Source: Nitrospina sp. (GTDB taxonomy: Bacteria; Nitrospinota; Nitrospinia; Nitrospinales; JACRGP01). From it: 64,000 nucleotides of DNA. The notes beneath the pieces are model-generated. The model saw only the letters and a program-made list of their open reading frames with translations, ran no database searches and was not told where the DNA came from. The DNA is taken from the NCBI GenBank assembly GCA_024648695.1, contig JACAVV010000019.1, positions 23,964 to 87,963 on the forward strand, written 5' to 3'. Below are positions 8,601-17,952 of the stretch, in pieces (position 1 is the first letter of the stretch; each line of letters opens with the position of its first letter). Both the position numbers and the translations under genes were made by a program.

Positions 8601-10388
8601 ATGTCATCTCAAAGCGAGGACGACCGGGACCTTTTTTTCCTGTTTAGGCCCTTGCCCTGGATCCTGCTTTGCGTCCTTTGTTACAGTTACAATCTGGGAA
8701 CCGTTCCCCCCTACCATTCTGACGAAAGCTATTACATTGAATCCGTGAAGACCATGGTTCAAACCGGGGACTACCTCACCCCGTACTACCATGAGAACAA
8801 ACGCTTTGCCAAGCCTATCCTGATCTATTGGTTGATGGCCATACCCTACAAACTGTTTGGAATCAACACGACCTCAGCGCGAAGTGTTTCTGTTTTTTTA
8901 GGATTAGCTCATTTGGGCTTAATATACCTTTTAGCAAAACGCTTGTTCGATTCCAGAGCCGCTCTGATCTGCTTATGGATTCTGCCCGGTACCTATATGC
9001 ATTTTCAAATTTCACGGTGGGCGACTACAGACATGGCGTTGAGCTTTTTTATCTTGCTCGCCCTATATTGCTTTGTACGGTTTTATCAAAACCCGGCTAA
9101 AGCGCCCTACTCTCTTTATGGATTCTATGTGGCTATGGGGCTTGGGTTTTTAATCAAGGGTCCGCCAGCACTCCTCATTCCGGTCATCACCATCACCGGT
9201 TTTTATTGGGAAAGCGGGCAACTGGTTAAATTCAAGGAGATGAAATGGGGAATCGGTTGTTTGATTTTAGCTTTGATTAGCCTTCCCTGGTTTATTGCTA
9301 TGGTGGTTCTTCATGGCGATGAATTCACCAATCACCTATTGGGTGCAGAGGTCCGGGACCGGATAGCAAACGACGCGAAGTTCAGTCTTTATTATTTTGG
9401 CGTGATAATCAGATATTACTTGCCCTGGTCACTTTTTTTCTTAAGCGCTTTGGTCCTTTTTCTGGGAATCACCTGGAATGAATCGGTAGAAAACAGTAAG
9501 ACTGATTCAAAGTGGAAACGGCTTTGGAAAAATATTAAATACAAAATATCTCAATTAAGGCAGGCGGCAAATCATTCCTTACTTTTTTGCCTGATTTGGC
9601 TACTGGGAACGCTGATCCTATTTACACTGTTAAGGATCGAACACAGCCGTTATATGCTTCCTTCATCTTCAGCCATTGTGCTCATTTTGGGATACTTTTT
9701 TTCAAACTTTAAACCCGATTCTATTTATGCTTCGTCTTATTTTAAAGTCCCCTTGAGTTTAACCCTTTTATTGTTCCTTGGAATCGCCATAGCCCACTTG
9801 ATCGGGTTTCCTTTTTTCTTAAATCTGGGTTCCCAACATTTGACAGGTGGATTTAAAAAAATAGCCCTTGTTGGACTTTCCGTTTTCATTATTGTGGCGG
9901 TTGTCTGTTGCGGAAAACTTTTTATTAAAAAGCGATTTCAAAACTTGGTAGCAAGTCTGGCTCTGATTCAATTAATCCTCATGGCCAGCTTGCACGGGGA
10001 TCTAATTTCATTTTACAAAGGCTATCCACTCCTTAATCTGGCCCAATCATTGAATGATAATGGAAACAAAAAGGAAAAAGTCGGTTTATACAAACTGGAT
10101 TCTTACCGGTCCAAACTGGAAGTGATGACCGCGCATCCGGTTTTTCAGGTAAACGATCTATCAACCATGAAGATATTCACTGAAAAGGGAAGCACTGTGT
10201 ATATTCTGATGAGAGTAACGGATTGGAAAACCCGGTTTCGGGATTGGCCTTTTAAAGCCATCACGCAACAAATCCATTGGAAAAAAATCAGACTGAATTC
10301 GAAAATGATTCAATCTATCCGCGAAAATGGAATATCCAAGGCTTTAGAGCCTTACAGTGAAACCCTTGTCCTACTCAGCAGTCCCTGA
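8601..10388 (+). CDS. ArnT/GT39-83-like membrane glycosyltransferase
   Basis: A 595-residue polytopic membrane protein of the PMT/ArnT superfamily, which transfers sugars from polyprenyl-phosphate donors to envelope acceptors on the periplasmic side. After the first transmembrane segment (about 18-34) comes the acidic catalytic motif YHSDESYY (D41, E42). About ten to twelve hydrophobic segments follow, then a soluble C-terminal tail (about 480-595). The acceptor (lipid A, protein or glycan) cannot be told. The last 18 coding bases overlap the convergent SUMF1-like gene on the other strand. Confidence 0.82.
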   Translation: MSSQSEDDRDLFFLFRPLPWILLCVLCYSYNLGTVPPYHSDESYYIESVKTMVQTGDYLTPYYHENKRFAKPILIYWLMAIPYKLFGINTTSARSVSVFLGLAHLGLIYLLAKRLFDSRAALICLWILPGTYMHFQISRWATTDMALSFFILLALYCFVRFYQNPAKAPYSLYGFYVAMGLGFLIKGPPALLIPVITITGFYWESGQLVKFKEMKWGIGCLILALISLPWFIAMVVLHGDEFTNHLLGAEVRDRIANDAKFSLYYFGVIIRYYLPWSLFFLSALVLFLGITWNESVENSKTDSKWKRLWKNIKYKISQLRQAANHSLLFCLIWLLGTLILFTLLRIEHSRYMLPSSSAIVLILGYFFSNFKPDSIYASSYFKVPLSLTLLLFLGIAIAHLIGFPFFLNLGSQHLTGGFKKIALVGLSVFIIVAVVCCGKLFIKKRFQNLVASLALIQLILMASLHGDLISFYKGYPLLNLAQSLNDNGNKKEKVGLYKLDSYRSKLEVMTAHPVFQVNDLSTMKIFTEKGSTVYILMRVTDWKTRFRDWPFKAITQQIHWKKIRLNSKMIQSIRENGISKALEPYSETLVLLSSP

Positions 10389-11306
10389 TTCGATGGATTT
10401 GGCGCAACGGAATCCGATGTAGTTAAAGATCTCGTTAACAATACCGCCATAGGTACTGATTTTGGAATACACCCTGTTTTTGGGATGCACCCAGGTGCGA
10501 TTGGTTGGCCGCAAGGCTCCGGCAGAGGAGCCGAAGGAACCACCGCGAATGACCTTGTTTTCCCCCACCACGGGCCCGGTGGGATTCTTCTTGACCTCGG
10601 CGGAATAAGTGGGCTCGTACCAGTCTTCGACCCATTCCCACACGTTACCGGCCATATCGTAAAGCCCGAACTGGTTCGGCGACTTTTGACCGACAGGATG
10701 AGTCTCGTCCTTACCATTACCTTCATACCAGGCGAATGGGTCTTCCATCATATTGCCCCAGTAATAGCGCGTTGAGGTACCTGCACGCGCAGCATATTCC
10801 CATTCCGCTTCGGTAGGCAAGCGGCAAGTACCGTTGGACTTCTTGATGAATTTTTGAATATCGTAATAGTTGATCTGCTCAACCGGGCGATCCTTGCCGA
10901 TGAATTTGGCAGGATTGTATCCCATCACCTTTTCCCAGCGTTCCTGCGTGACTTCATATCGGTCCATATAAAAATCATCCAGGCACACCTCATGTTCCGG
11001 TTGTTCGTCCACTTGCGCGTTTAAGTTCCCCATGTAAAAACAGCCGCCCTTGATAAACGCCATACCGGGAGGCGCATTATCGGCCTTTTTCTGGTCTTCA
11101 GGAGACAATTTTATGGGTTCCACCTTGACGGAAACTTTTTGATCCGAAAAATCCGGTGGGCTCAGATCCTGTTTTTGAGGGACCAGAGGCGACTCGGCTT
11201 GAGGTTTTTCAGTGGTTTCCTGTCCAGACTGTGAACAGGCGTTGAGACTCAGAAGCAATGTGGATAAAAGCAGGTAAAAGAAGGTTTTCTTAAAACTCAT
11301 CATCAT
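10371..11306 (-). CDS. SUMF1/FGE-sulfatase-domain lipoprotein
   Basis: A 311-residue lipoprotein. The signal peptide ends in the lipobox LNAC (C24), so it is probably anchored in the envelope. A Pro/Lys-rich linker (25-75) leads to a formylglycine-generating-enzyme-like domain: GGCFYMGN, YEVTQERW, CRLPTEAEWEYAARAGT, YDMAGNVWEWVEDWY, VIRGGSF and GFRCAKS. The family's catalytic cysteine pair after RGGS(W/F) is replaced here (RGGSFGSSAGALRPTNR). It is therefore unlikely to oxidise sulfatases and is better read as a structural, ligand-binding or accessory fold. Its 3' end overlaps the convergent glycosyltransferase gene. Confidence 0.85.
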   Translation of the reverse strand: MMMSFKKTFFYLLLSTLLLSLNACSQSGQETTEKPQAESPLVPQKQDLSPPDFSDQKVSVKVEPIKLSPEDQKKADNAPPGMAFIKGGCFYMGNLNAQVDEQPEHEVCLDDFYMDRYEVTQERWEKVMGYNPAKFIGKDRPVEQINYYDIQKFIKKSNGTCRLPTEAEWEYAARAGTSTRYYWGNMMEDPFAWYEGNGKDETHPVGQKSPNQFGLYDMAGNVWEWVEDWYEPTYSAEVKKNPTGPVVGENKVIRGGSFGSSAGALRPTNRTWVHPKNRVYSKISTYGGIVNEIFNYIGFRCAKSIESGTAE

Positions 11307-11330
11307 TCCAGGGTAATTGGGAAATTGGAA

Positions 11331-11358
11331 ATAATAACACTTTGAAAAGGATTTACAA
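11331..11358 (-). promoter_or_regulatory. Candidate promoter for the SUMF1-like lipoprotein
   Basis: On the minus strand TTGTAA and TATTAT are 16 bases apart, placing the -10 about 25 bases before the first ATG. Confidence 0.35.
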
Positions 11359-11416
11359 ATTGTTTCTTGGAAAATTTAGATTCCTTGAGAAAATGAGATT
11401 TTATCGGTTATACACT

Positions 11417-11437
11417 AACCTAGGTTAATTAAACCTA
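11417..11437. promoter_or_regulatory. Overlapping palindromes in the divergent lipoprotein gap
   Basis: The perfect 10-base palindrome AACCTAGGTT overlaps a 6-base inverted repeat, TAGGTT-5-AACCTA. Both sit in the 245-base gap between two divergently transcribed lipoprotein genes, where an operator would be expected. No known regulator motif was recognised. Confidence 0.3.
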
Positions 11438-11551
11438 AAATAAAAACTTAAAATACCGATAAACTAATACAGAGGCTTAAAACAGCAAAGGGGCAGGACA
11501 CAAGGAACATAATGCCTTTTTATCTTACATTAATAAATAATATTTAACCCC

Positions 11552-14071
11552 ATGAATTTAAAACATAAATTCAATAAGCTTATAGGTAACCGACCTGCTC
11601 AAGTGATTTTTATTTTATTCTGCAGTTTGCAGTTAGCCCAATGCTCACACTGGAAAAGTGACGTTTACAATCTAAAGGCGCAGGATCTTGACACGGTTGT
11701 ACATCCCATCGAAAAAAAAGATATCAAAAAAGCCAAGGAAGATGAAGATTTAAAATTTGCGCGCATCCAGTTCAATTATAAGCACTACAATATTGCTGAA
11801 TTCTATATCAAGAAAGCCCTCATGAACGACCCGGAAAACCCGTTTGCCCTGCGACTCCTTCCCTGGGCTTACTTTTTCCAGGGCCGTTATGACCTGGCCA
11901 TGCGCTCGTTTCAAAAAAGCCAAAGCGTATTCCCGAAAGATCCCACAACAACTGTTGGTCTGGCCTGGACTCATTTTGCCCTTTTTCAGTACGATGAGGC
12001 CCTGGAAGCCTTTAATTGGGCTGAAAAACTGCGTGGGGATCCATTCCATATTCATAAAGGAAGAGGCTTGACCAACCTAAAACTGGTACATGTTAAAGAG
12101 GCTAAAGAAGATCTATCCAAAATTTACACTCAAGAACAGATCGACGAATTATTTGAATATTGGGAACGTTGGAAAGGTGAAAAAGGCGACACCCTTTTGC
12201 ATATCCTGCCATCCATGAACCAGCCATCCATCATGGCCCTGCCCTTCGAGAAACCAAGGTATAAAAGTTCTTTATTAGCCGAATACCCGGTCAATTTACC
12301 CGATCCTTTTGACTTCACACATGAAGTCTTCCCGGACGGATATTTTAATAAAAAGCGTGTGGAATCGGGTCACATTCCCAAAAGGCCTGACAAACCCATA
12401 GACCTGGACCAAGCCTGGACCTATTATCACAATGAGTTTTACAAAAAGGCCGTTGATTCGTTTGAAAATCTGCCCACCCGCCAATCCGCTTCCCTGGATG
12501 CCAAAAACGGCCTGGCATGGAGCTATCTGGGCACTGGGGAGATTCAAAAGTCAGAGGAAGAGTTTAAGGAAATACTAAGCCTGTACCCCCGTTTTATCGG
12601 TGCACTCAAGGGAATGGAAGCAGTTGAAGAGGCCAAATTGAATAAAGCCCAGTATGTGAGCTATTATTTTGGACTTGAGAAATACCGCATTGCCAAAAAC
12701 AAGGCCGAATTGCTAAAGGATGAGTTTCCAAAATGGTCGCATGCCTATTACCAGGAAGGACTCATTGGGGTAAAAACCGAAAAATATGGCTGGGCCTGGA
12801 ACAATTTCACGGAAGGGTTGGAACTTTCTCCGGACAATCCTTCTATTTTGCAAGGACTGGAAGCCCTTTTGGCGGAATCGGCTCCGGTATTGTTCGAAGC
12901 AGAAACCGCCCGCAAGCAAGGCGACCTGATACAAGCGGCACAAAAATACTGGGAATATCTCGATTTTCATGGCATGCCGGAACCGACAAATGAATACTTT
13001 TCACAAGCCTATCTGGGTTTAGGATTAACCCATTACGCACAAAGACAGTTCGATCCTGCGATCTGGAGCTTCAATAAGGTGGTCGAACAAAAGGGGTTCC
13101 GCTTTAAAGCCGCTGAAGGCATGGGGTTTTGCTTCTACGAAAAAGAAAACTTTAAAATGGCGGCCAAATACCTTTCTGCCGCTGACAAAATGAAGCCGCT
13201 CCAAAATGAAATTCAATCAAAGCTGGACTGGAGCGTTTTAAGAAGCGTTCCCGAATCGGAGGCCATTGCTCACTTCAAACAGGCGCTTGAAAAAAATCCA
13301 ATTAGGGCCTCAGCCTATCTGGGATTGGGATGGATCCATTACAAAAACGGCAATCCCGATTTGGGAGTGGAGTACTTTTTAAAATCCATTTCCCTCGATC
13401 CCGATTTTCCACAAAGCCAGCAATTCAAGTCCATGCTGGAACAAGAGCGCTACGGTTGGCAAGTGTACAATCACCTTGGCTGGGCGTATTATTTCAAAAA
13501 AGATTATAAAAAAGCTTTAAACATGTTCGAAGTTTCATTGGAAGAAAACCCTAAAGGATCGGAGGTTCATAAGGGAGTCGGCTATACTTTATTTAACCTT
13601 AAAAAACATAAGCATACGATAGCTTTTTTAAAGCAGGCCCTAAACCTGAATGCTTCTCCGGAACCTGTTTCCATTTGGGCCGAAGATGAAAAGTCAATCA
13701 CTCCATTTCCGTTAAAAACCAGCGCCCGAACGGTACTTGCAAGAAGCTATCTGGCATTAAACCAACCGCAGAAAGCACTTGTGGAATTTAATCATGAGCT
13801 AGAGGCTCATCCCCAATGGACGGAGGTGCACGACGGCCTTGGGTGGACTTATTTGCAATTGAACCGCCCCACCGAAGCCCGGTCGGAATTCCATAAGGCC
13901 CTGCAACTCCAGCCTTTAAACTATTCTTCCATCAAAGGGTTGAATCAAATCAAACGGGGAAAAGTTGACAGTCAGATTGTCCCTGCTCGAAAGAAAACCG
14001 TCAGACTGCTAAAAAGCAAAAAGCATAAAATGATTACTACCAAATCAACCAAAAAAGCCGTAAGTCATTGA
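11552..14071 (+). CDS. Large TPR-repeat lipoprotein
   Basis: An 839-residue protein made almost entirely of tetratricopeptide-like helical pairs. An N-terminal signal with lipobox LAQC (C31) suggests anchoring to a membrane. Repeats carry the TPR pattern of W/L-G-Y/F-A-P, for example YFQGRYDLAMRSFQKS, GWIHYKNGNPDLGVEYF, GWAYYFKKDYKKALNMF and GWTYLQLNRPTEARSEF. At least ten to twelve units are visible. The C-terminal 40 residues are very Lys/Arg-rich. Such proteins usually scaffold envelope complexes or secretion. The partner is unknown, but the divergent SUMF1-like lipoprotein is a candidate. No Shine-Dalgarno is evident at the ATG. Confidence 0.85.
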   Translation: MNLKHKFNKLIGNRPAQVIFILFCSLQLAQCSHWKSDVYNLKAQDLDTVVHPIEKKDIKKAKEDEDLKFARIQFNYKHYNIAEFYIKKALMNDPENPFALRLLPWAYFFQGRYDLAMRSFQKSQSVFPKDPTTTVGLAWTHFALFQYDEALEAFNWAEKLRGDPFHIHKGRGLTNLKLVHVKEAKEDLSKIYTQEQIDELFEYWERWKGEKGDTLLHILPSMNQPSIMALPFEKPRYKSSLLAEYPVNLPDPFDFTHEVFPDGYFNKKRVESGHIPKRPDKPIDLDQAWTYYHNEFYKKAVDSFENLPTRQSASLDAKNGLAWSYLGTGEIQKSEEEFKEILSLYPRFIGALKGMEAVEEAKLNKAQYVSYYFGLEKYRIAKNKAELLKDEFPKWSHAYYQEGLIGVKTEKYGWAWNNFTEGLELSPDNPSILQGLEALLAESAPVLFEAETARKQGDLIQAAQKYWEYLDFHGMPEPTNEYFSQAYLGLGLTHYAQRQFDPAIWSFNKVVEQKGFRFKAAEGMGFCFYEKENFKMAAKYLSAADKMKPLQNEIQSKLDWSVLRSVPESEAIAHFKQALEKNPIRASAYLGLGWIHYKNGNPDLGVEYFLKSISLDPDFPQSQQFKSMLEQERYGWQVYNHLGWAYYFKKDYKKALNMFEVSLEENPKGSEVHKGVGYTLFNLKKHKHTIAFLKQALNLNASPEPVSIWAEDEKSITPFPLKTSARTVLARSYLALNQPQKALVEFNHELEAHPQWTEVHDGLGWTYLQLNRPTEARSEFHKALQLQPLNYSSIKGLNQIKRGKVDSQIVPARKKTVRLLKSKKHKMITTKSTKKAVSH

Positions 14072-14102
14072 AAACTTATAAACTTATGGACACATTTTTT
14101 TC

Positions 14103-14131
14103 TTGACAAGTTTGCAAGTCATTATTATAGT
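14103..14131 (+). promoter_or_regulatory. Near-consensus sigma70 promoter, no downstream gene on this strand
   Basis: A perfect TTGACA, a 17-base spacer and TATAGT lie just after the TPR gene and point towards the 3' end of the oppositely oriented acs. No open reading frame follows on this strand, so the likely product is an RNA. Confidence 0.65.
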
Positions 14132-14137
14132 AGGTTC

Positions 14138-14275
14138 TCATCCAAACTGTAAAAGTCAATAGGCCTTCGATATATTTGGGGAGGAAGGGGTACCTTTCTT
14201 TTTTCGCTGCTGGAGCGGGAAGTCGTGGAGCTGAACCAGGAGTTCTCTCCATGATCCCACCCCAAATATCGCCCT
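14138..14275 (+). ncRNA. Candidate structured small RNA
   Basis: This roughly 140-base transcript is predicted from the strong promoter immediately upstream. A long closing stem pairs the segment at 14168-14181 (CGATATATTTGGGG) with 14262-14273 (CCCCAAATATCG), leaving a two-base bulge. Inside, CTGGAGC pairs with GCTgaaCCAG to make an apical hairpin, with large internal loops between the two. A closing stem, open bubble and apical stem resemble the general plan of 6S-like RNAs, but no family signature was recognised. No U-rich terminator is visible, so the 3' end may be set by processing. It is not SRP RNA, because the conserved GGAAG/GCAGC helix is missing. Confidence 0.4.
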
Positions 14276-14280
14276 TGCTC

Positions 14281-16251
14281 TCAGGCGCTGGGATCGTAAG
14301 ATGCCTTTAGCTGGTCAACTACCGAGGGGTCTGCAAGTGTTGAAATGTCTCCCAATTGATCGGCTTCATTCGCGGCAATTTTCCTTAATATTCTGCGCAT
14401 GATTTTACCAGACCGTGTTTTAGGCAGTCCCGGAGCCCAGTGGATCACATCCGGCGTCGCGATCGGACCAATTTCTCCACGTACATAGGTTTTGAGTTCC
14501 TTTTTGAGGCTGTCGCTGTATTCTACACCTTCCATCAAAGTGACATAGGCGTATATCCCCTGCCCTTTAATATCGTGCGGAAAGCCCACTACAGCCGCTT
14601 CTGCTACCTTATCGTGCAGGACCAGGGCAGACTCCACCTCTGCTGTCCCCATACGGTGACCTGAAACGTTGATGACATCGTCGACACGCCCTGTGATCCA
14701 GTAATACCCATCTTTATCCCGTCTACAACCATCGCCAGTAAAATAGTATCCCGGATACATTTTAAAATACGTTTCCTCAAAGCGAGCATGGTCGCCGTAC
14801 ACCGTCCGCATTTGCGACGGCCAGGGTTCGGATAACGCCAGCACTCCGGTCACTCCATTTCCTTCCATCAATTTGCCGCTTTCGGAATCAATGATCACCG
14901 GTTTCACACCAAAAAACGGAAGCGTCGCGGATCCCGGTTTTGCGGGGGTACAGCCAGGAAGTGGTGTTATGAGAATGCCTCCTGTCTCCGTCTGCCACCA
15001 GGTATCCACCACGGGACAACGTCCTTTACCAATATTCTTGTGATACCAACGCCAGGCTTCCGGATTGATGGGTTCCCCAACGGAACCCAGAACCCGCAAA
15101 GTGGATAAATCATACTGGGCAGGAGTCTCCTCACCATGTGACATCAAAGCCCGAATGGCTGTGGGTGCCGTATAAAATTGCGTGACTTTATGTTTATCCA
15201 CAACCGCCCAAAATCTACCGGCATCCGGGTAAGTCGGTATACCTTCAAACATAACGGTAGTGGCCCCATTTGCAAGGGGACCGTATACGATGTAGGAATG
15301 GCCGGTTACCCAGCCGATATCTGCCGTACACCACCAGATATCTCCATCTTGATAATCGAATATATATTTGTGTGTGAGTGCTGTGAAGATCATGTATCCC
15401 GCCACATTGTGCTGAACCCCCTTGGGTTTGCCGGTGGAGCCGGAAGTATAGAGAATAAATAAGGGATCCTCGGCATCCATCACCTCCGGTTCGCATTCGG
15501 GAGAAGCCGACGCCATTTCATCGTGCCACCAAAAATCACGACCCGCTTTCATTTCCACATGCGGCCCTTCTTCAATGGCCCTGGCAACTATGCAGGACTT
15601 AATTTCGGCCCCCTGTCTGGAGCTAATCTCCATAGCGTGGTCTGCATTCTTTTTTATACAAACCATTTTTTGACCGCGATAGGCCCCGTCCGTCGTGATC
15701 AGGCAAGAGCAGGAAGAGTCCACAATCCGGTCTGCCAAAGCGGTGGGCGAAAACCCTCCGAATACGATCGAATGGATTGCGCCAATTCGGGCGCAGGCTA
15801 GCATGGCGATCATTAGTTCCGGCACCATCGGCATATAAATGGACACACGGTCGCCTTTCTTCACTCCATGTTTCTTGAGTACATTGGCAAATTTGCAAAC
15901 CTCCGCCAAAAGTTCTTTGTAGGTAAGCGATTTGCTGGAATCAGGGTCGTTTCCTTCCCAAATAACAGCGCGTTGATCGCCACGCTCCGCAATGTGTCGG
16001 TCCATGCAATTGACAGTGATATTTGTTTTTCCGCCCATAAAGAACTTGATATCGATGGGCCCCGCATTCACATCGTAATTGTAGGAGCGTATCTGATCCC
16101 ATTTTTTGAACCAGGAAAACTGTTCGGCCTGTTCCGTCCAAAAGCCATCAGGATCATTGATTGACCGTTCATACATCTCCCTGTACTGGTCCATACTCTT
16201 GACCCAGGCTCTTGCAGAAGCTTCTTCTGAAGGAGTATAAATTTCTTCCAT
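14281..16251 (-). CDS. acs: Acetyl-CoA synthetase (AMP-forming)
   Basis: A 656-residue cytoplasmic enzyme converting acetate, ATP and CoA to acetyl-CoA through acetyl-AMP. It has the P-loop [15 protein letters not shown], the WWQTETGG core, the hinge region [18 protein letters not shown] with [18 protein letters not shown], and the C-terminal [11 protein letters not shown], whose lysine is the site of regulatory acetylation in Acs proteins. The length is exactly typical. AGGAG stands before the ATG. A DUF1566 gene lies 42 bases upstream on the same strand. Confidence 0.97.
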   Translation of the reverse strand: MEEIYTPSEEASARAWVKSMDQYREMYERSINDPDGFWTEQAEQFSWFKKWDQIRSYNYDVNAGPIDIKFFMGGKTNITVNCMDRHIAERGDQRAVIWEGNDPDSSKSLTYKELLAEVCKFANVLKKHGVKKGDRVSIYMPMVPELMIAMLACARIGAIHSIVFGGFSPTALADRIVDSSCSCLITTDGAYRGQKMVCIKKNADHAMEISSRQGAEIKSCIVARAIEEGPHVEMKAGRDFWWHDEMASASPECEPEVMDAEDPLFILYTSGSTGKPKGVQHNVAGYMIFTALTHKYIFDYQDGDIWWCTADIGWVTGHSYIVYGPLANGATTVMFEGIPTYPDAGRFWAVVDKHKVTQFYTAPTAIRALMSHGEETPAQYDLSTLRVLGSVGEPINPEAWRWYHKNIGKGRCPVVDTWWQTETGGILITPLPGCTPAKPGSATLPFFGVKPVIIDSESGKLMEGNGVTGVLALSEPWPSQMRTVYGDHARFEETYFKMYPGYYFTGDGCRRDKDGYYWITGRVDDVINVSGHRMGTAEVESALVLHDKVAEAAVVGFPHDIKGQGIYAYVTLMEGVEYSDSLKKELKTYVRGEIGPIATPDVIHWAPGLPKTRSGKIMRRILRKIAANEADQLGDISTLADPSVVDQLKASYDPSA

Positions 16252-16293
16252 TACCCGCTCCTATTTACAGTTCTTTTTCTAAAGATGAAAAAA

Positions 16294-16713
16294 TCATATT
16301 GTTCTGACCGCCCGTGCAGACTCTGATAATGTCCAGACCCCATCCGGCTGAGAGTATTCCCCGTCGCGCAGATTAAAAACCCAGGTACGATTTCTTCCTG
16401 GCACCATTTTGGCAATCAGGGAGAATCCGCATTCCGGGGCAAAAACCGGGCTGATCTTCAGTTCTTTGCCAAATTTATCTTTTGTAGAGAAGGATTCATC
16501 AAACAAAGTTTCCAATTCGTCTTTTTCAGGAAGACGCCAATCCTCAAAACCAGCAAATTTTTTATCATTCAGACTGCGGGCAAAATCGTCCGCTTCCAGA
16601 TAATTCACCCATTTTTCCATCAGGTTCATGGTATCTTCCCGAGTCCACATCAATCCGCATTCGTGGTCGGTGACCGTGCCATCTCCGTTATCAGTAAATC
16701 GTTCTGCACTCAT
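16294..16713 (-). CDS. DUF1566 (Lcl C-terminal-like) domain protein
   Basis: A 139-residue protein made of a single DUF1566 domain: start DNGDGTVTDHECGLMWTRE, middle FAGFEDWRLPEKDELETLFD, end GVWTLSESARAVR. These domains are related in fold to C-type-lectin/FGE-like modules and usually occur in exported or surface proteins. This copy has no signal peptide. Its biochemical role is unknown. It is upstream of acs on the same strand but nothing links the two functionally. Confidence 0.75.
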   Translation of the reverse strand: MSAERFTDNGDGTVTDHECGLMWTREDTMNLMEKWVNYLEADDFARSLNDKKFAGFEDWRLPEKDELETLFDESFSTKDKFGKELKISPVFAPECGFSLIAKMVPGRNRTWVFNLRDGEYSQPDGVWTLSESARAVRTI

Positions 16714-16790
16714 GTATTCAATTCAAACCAGTTAAAATTGTAAAAAGCCGAAGAGTATCATTTTTACCCAGCAAATTCAAAATCAGGTGT

Positions 16791-16819
16791 TTTACACAAA
16801 GCGAATCATGCTATTTTAT
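16791..16819 (+). promoter_or_regulatory. Candidate promoter for the HEPN-like gene
   Basis: TTTACA, a 17-base spacer and TTTTAT, about 28 bases before the ATG of the downstream gene. The -10 is AT-rich and only moderately convincing. Confidence 0.35.
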
Positions 16820-16846
16820 ACATAAATTAAATCTGGAAACACCAAA

Positions 16847-17248
16847 ATGAACCAAGCCGCATCACCCAAAATCCTATTGACCCATTTCGACTGGACCCTG
16901 AGCCGTTTGCAGGAAATCCTTAATAATGAAAAAACCGACTATTTTCGCGACGCCGCGCTGGAACGGTTCGGGTTTACTTATGACATGGCCGTAAAATGCC
17001 TGCAGGCCCTTTCTCATACACTGGGTGAACCCTGCGAGACTCCTGACGAGTGCTTTGCATTTTCTATAAAAATGAAATTGCTGGACCAGGAGGAGAATGG
17101 CAGGAGGCTAATAGATGCCTACAAGGCCATTAAACAGCCCAAGCCCGTACCCGAAGCAGACGGCATTTTTGCCAGCCTTCCTGAGTTCATCGAAATTTTC
17201 AAACAGTTGCGTTCCCGGTTTGAAAAACATGTATCACCCCTTTCATGA
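16847..17248 (+). CDS. HI0074-family (HEPN-like) nucleotidyltransferase-substrate-binding protein
   Basis: A 133-residue helical protein matching the HI0074/HEPN family, which normally pairs with a MNT nucleotidyltransferase. The core ALERFGFTYDMAVKCLQ and the following GEPCETPDECFAFSIKM fit the family. The RNxxxH motif expected further on is not present; the equivalent stretch reads GRRLIDAYK. Any nuclease activity is therefore doubtful. No nucleotidyltransferase gene is adjacent. Its stop overlaps the stop of the convergent Ham1 gene by six bases. Function is unknown. Confidence 0.65.
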   Translation: MNQAASPKILLTHFDWTLSRLQEILNNEKTDYFRDAALERFGFTYDMAVKCLQALSHTLGEPCETPDECFAFSIKMKLLDQEENGRRLIDAYKAIKQPKPVPEADGIFASLPEFIEIFKQLRSRFEKHVSPLS

Positions 17249-17800
17249 TTCCAGAAATTCCCTCAAGGCCTTAAACGCTCGAAAGCGATGAGACATTGAA
17301 TTTTTCTCTTCGGGTTCCATTTCGCCATAAGTCCTTTCATGGGATTCGGGAATGAATATGGAATCCCAGCCGAATCCATTGCTCCCCCTTGGAGCAGGCG
17401 CAATCCTTCCACACACCTGCCCTGCCACTGACTTTTCAAAATCGCCGTCCTTGATCGCTACCTGACACAAGGCAATGGCTGACTTGTCTTCGAAGGAATC
17501 AAGCATCTGGATCATACCCTCACAACCCACGCTTTTTTCAAACCATTTTACCAAAGAGCCTGGCAATCCATTCCAGGCAGTAAAAATCAAAGCAGAGTCC
17601 TCAACCATGACTGGGCTTTTCCAGTGATCGTAAGCCAGGTTTAATTTATGCAAAATCAGTTCAGACAAGTCATTCGTCTGGATTTCATAAAGAGCGTCTG
17701 AGTCCACTTGTTTAAGCTCCACCCCCAAAATACTTTCTGCTTCGCGGACTTTATTGTTGTTTCCTGTTACAAAATTACATCGATTTATGCGAAAATGCAT
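17243..17800 (-). CDS. Ham1/RdgB-family non-canonical purine NTP pyrophosphatase
   Basis: An enzyme hydrolysing ITP, XTP and dITP to monophosphates to keep damaged purines out of nucleic acids. It has the signature TGNNNKVREAE near the start, VEDSAL, GFGWDSIFIPE and the tail MSHRFRAFKALREFL. I chose the ATG giving MHFRINRCNFVTGN because GAGG precedes it and because family members begin just before the TGNxxK motif. A longer form would begin at a TTG at 17845. The substrate motif NGLPGSLVKWF is a less common variant, so it may belong to a side branch of the family. Confidence 0.82.
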   Translation of the reverse strand: MHFRINRCNFVTGNNNKVREAESILGVELKQVDSDALYEIQTNDLSELILHKLNLAYDHWKSPVMVEDSALIFTAWNGLPGSLVKWFEKSVGCEGMIQMLDSFEDKSAIALCQVAIKDGDFEKSVAGQVCGRIAPAPRGSNGFGWDSIFIPESHERTYGEMEPEEKNSMSHRFRAFKALREFLES

Positions 17801-17952
17801 TCCAGCCTCATCATTTCCATGTACAATCAAAAATCCTGGCCCCAAAATACCAACAGGTCTATTAGAGTCGCTACCAACCTTGCTCGAAATAATCAGCTAT
17901 GCTATAAGTGGACCTTTTTTTCAACATAATAATTTCCCATACAAGCAAACTT

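Noticed and set aside
16847..17845. HEPN-like gene plus neighbour as a toxin-antitoxin pair
   Set aside because: The neighbour is a convergent Ham1-type pyrophosphatase, not a nucleotidyltransferase, and the HEPN motif is degraded.
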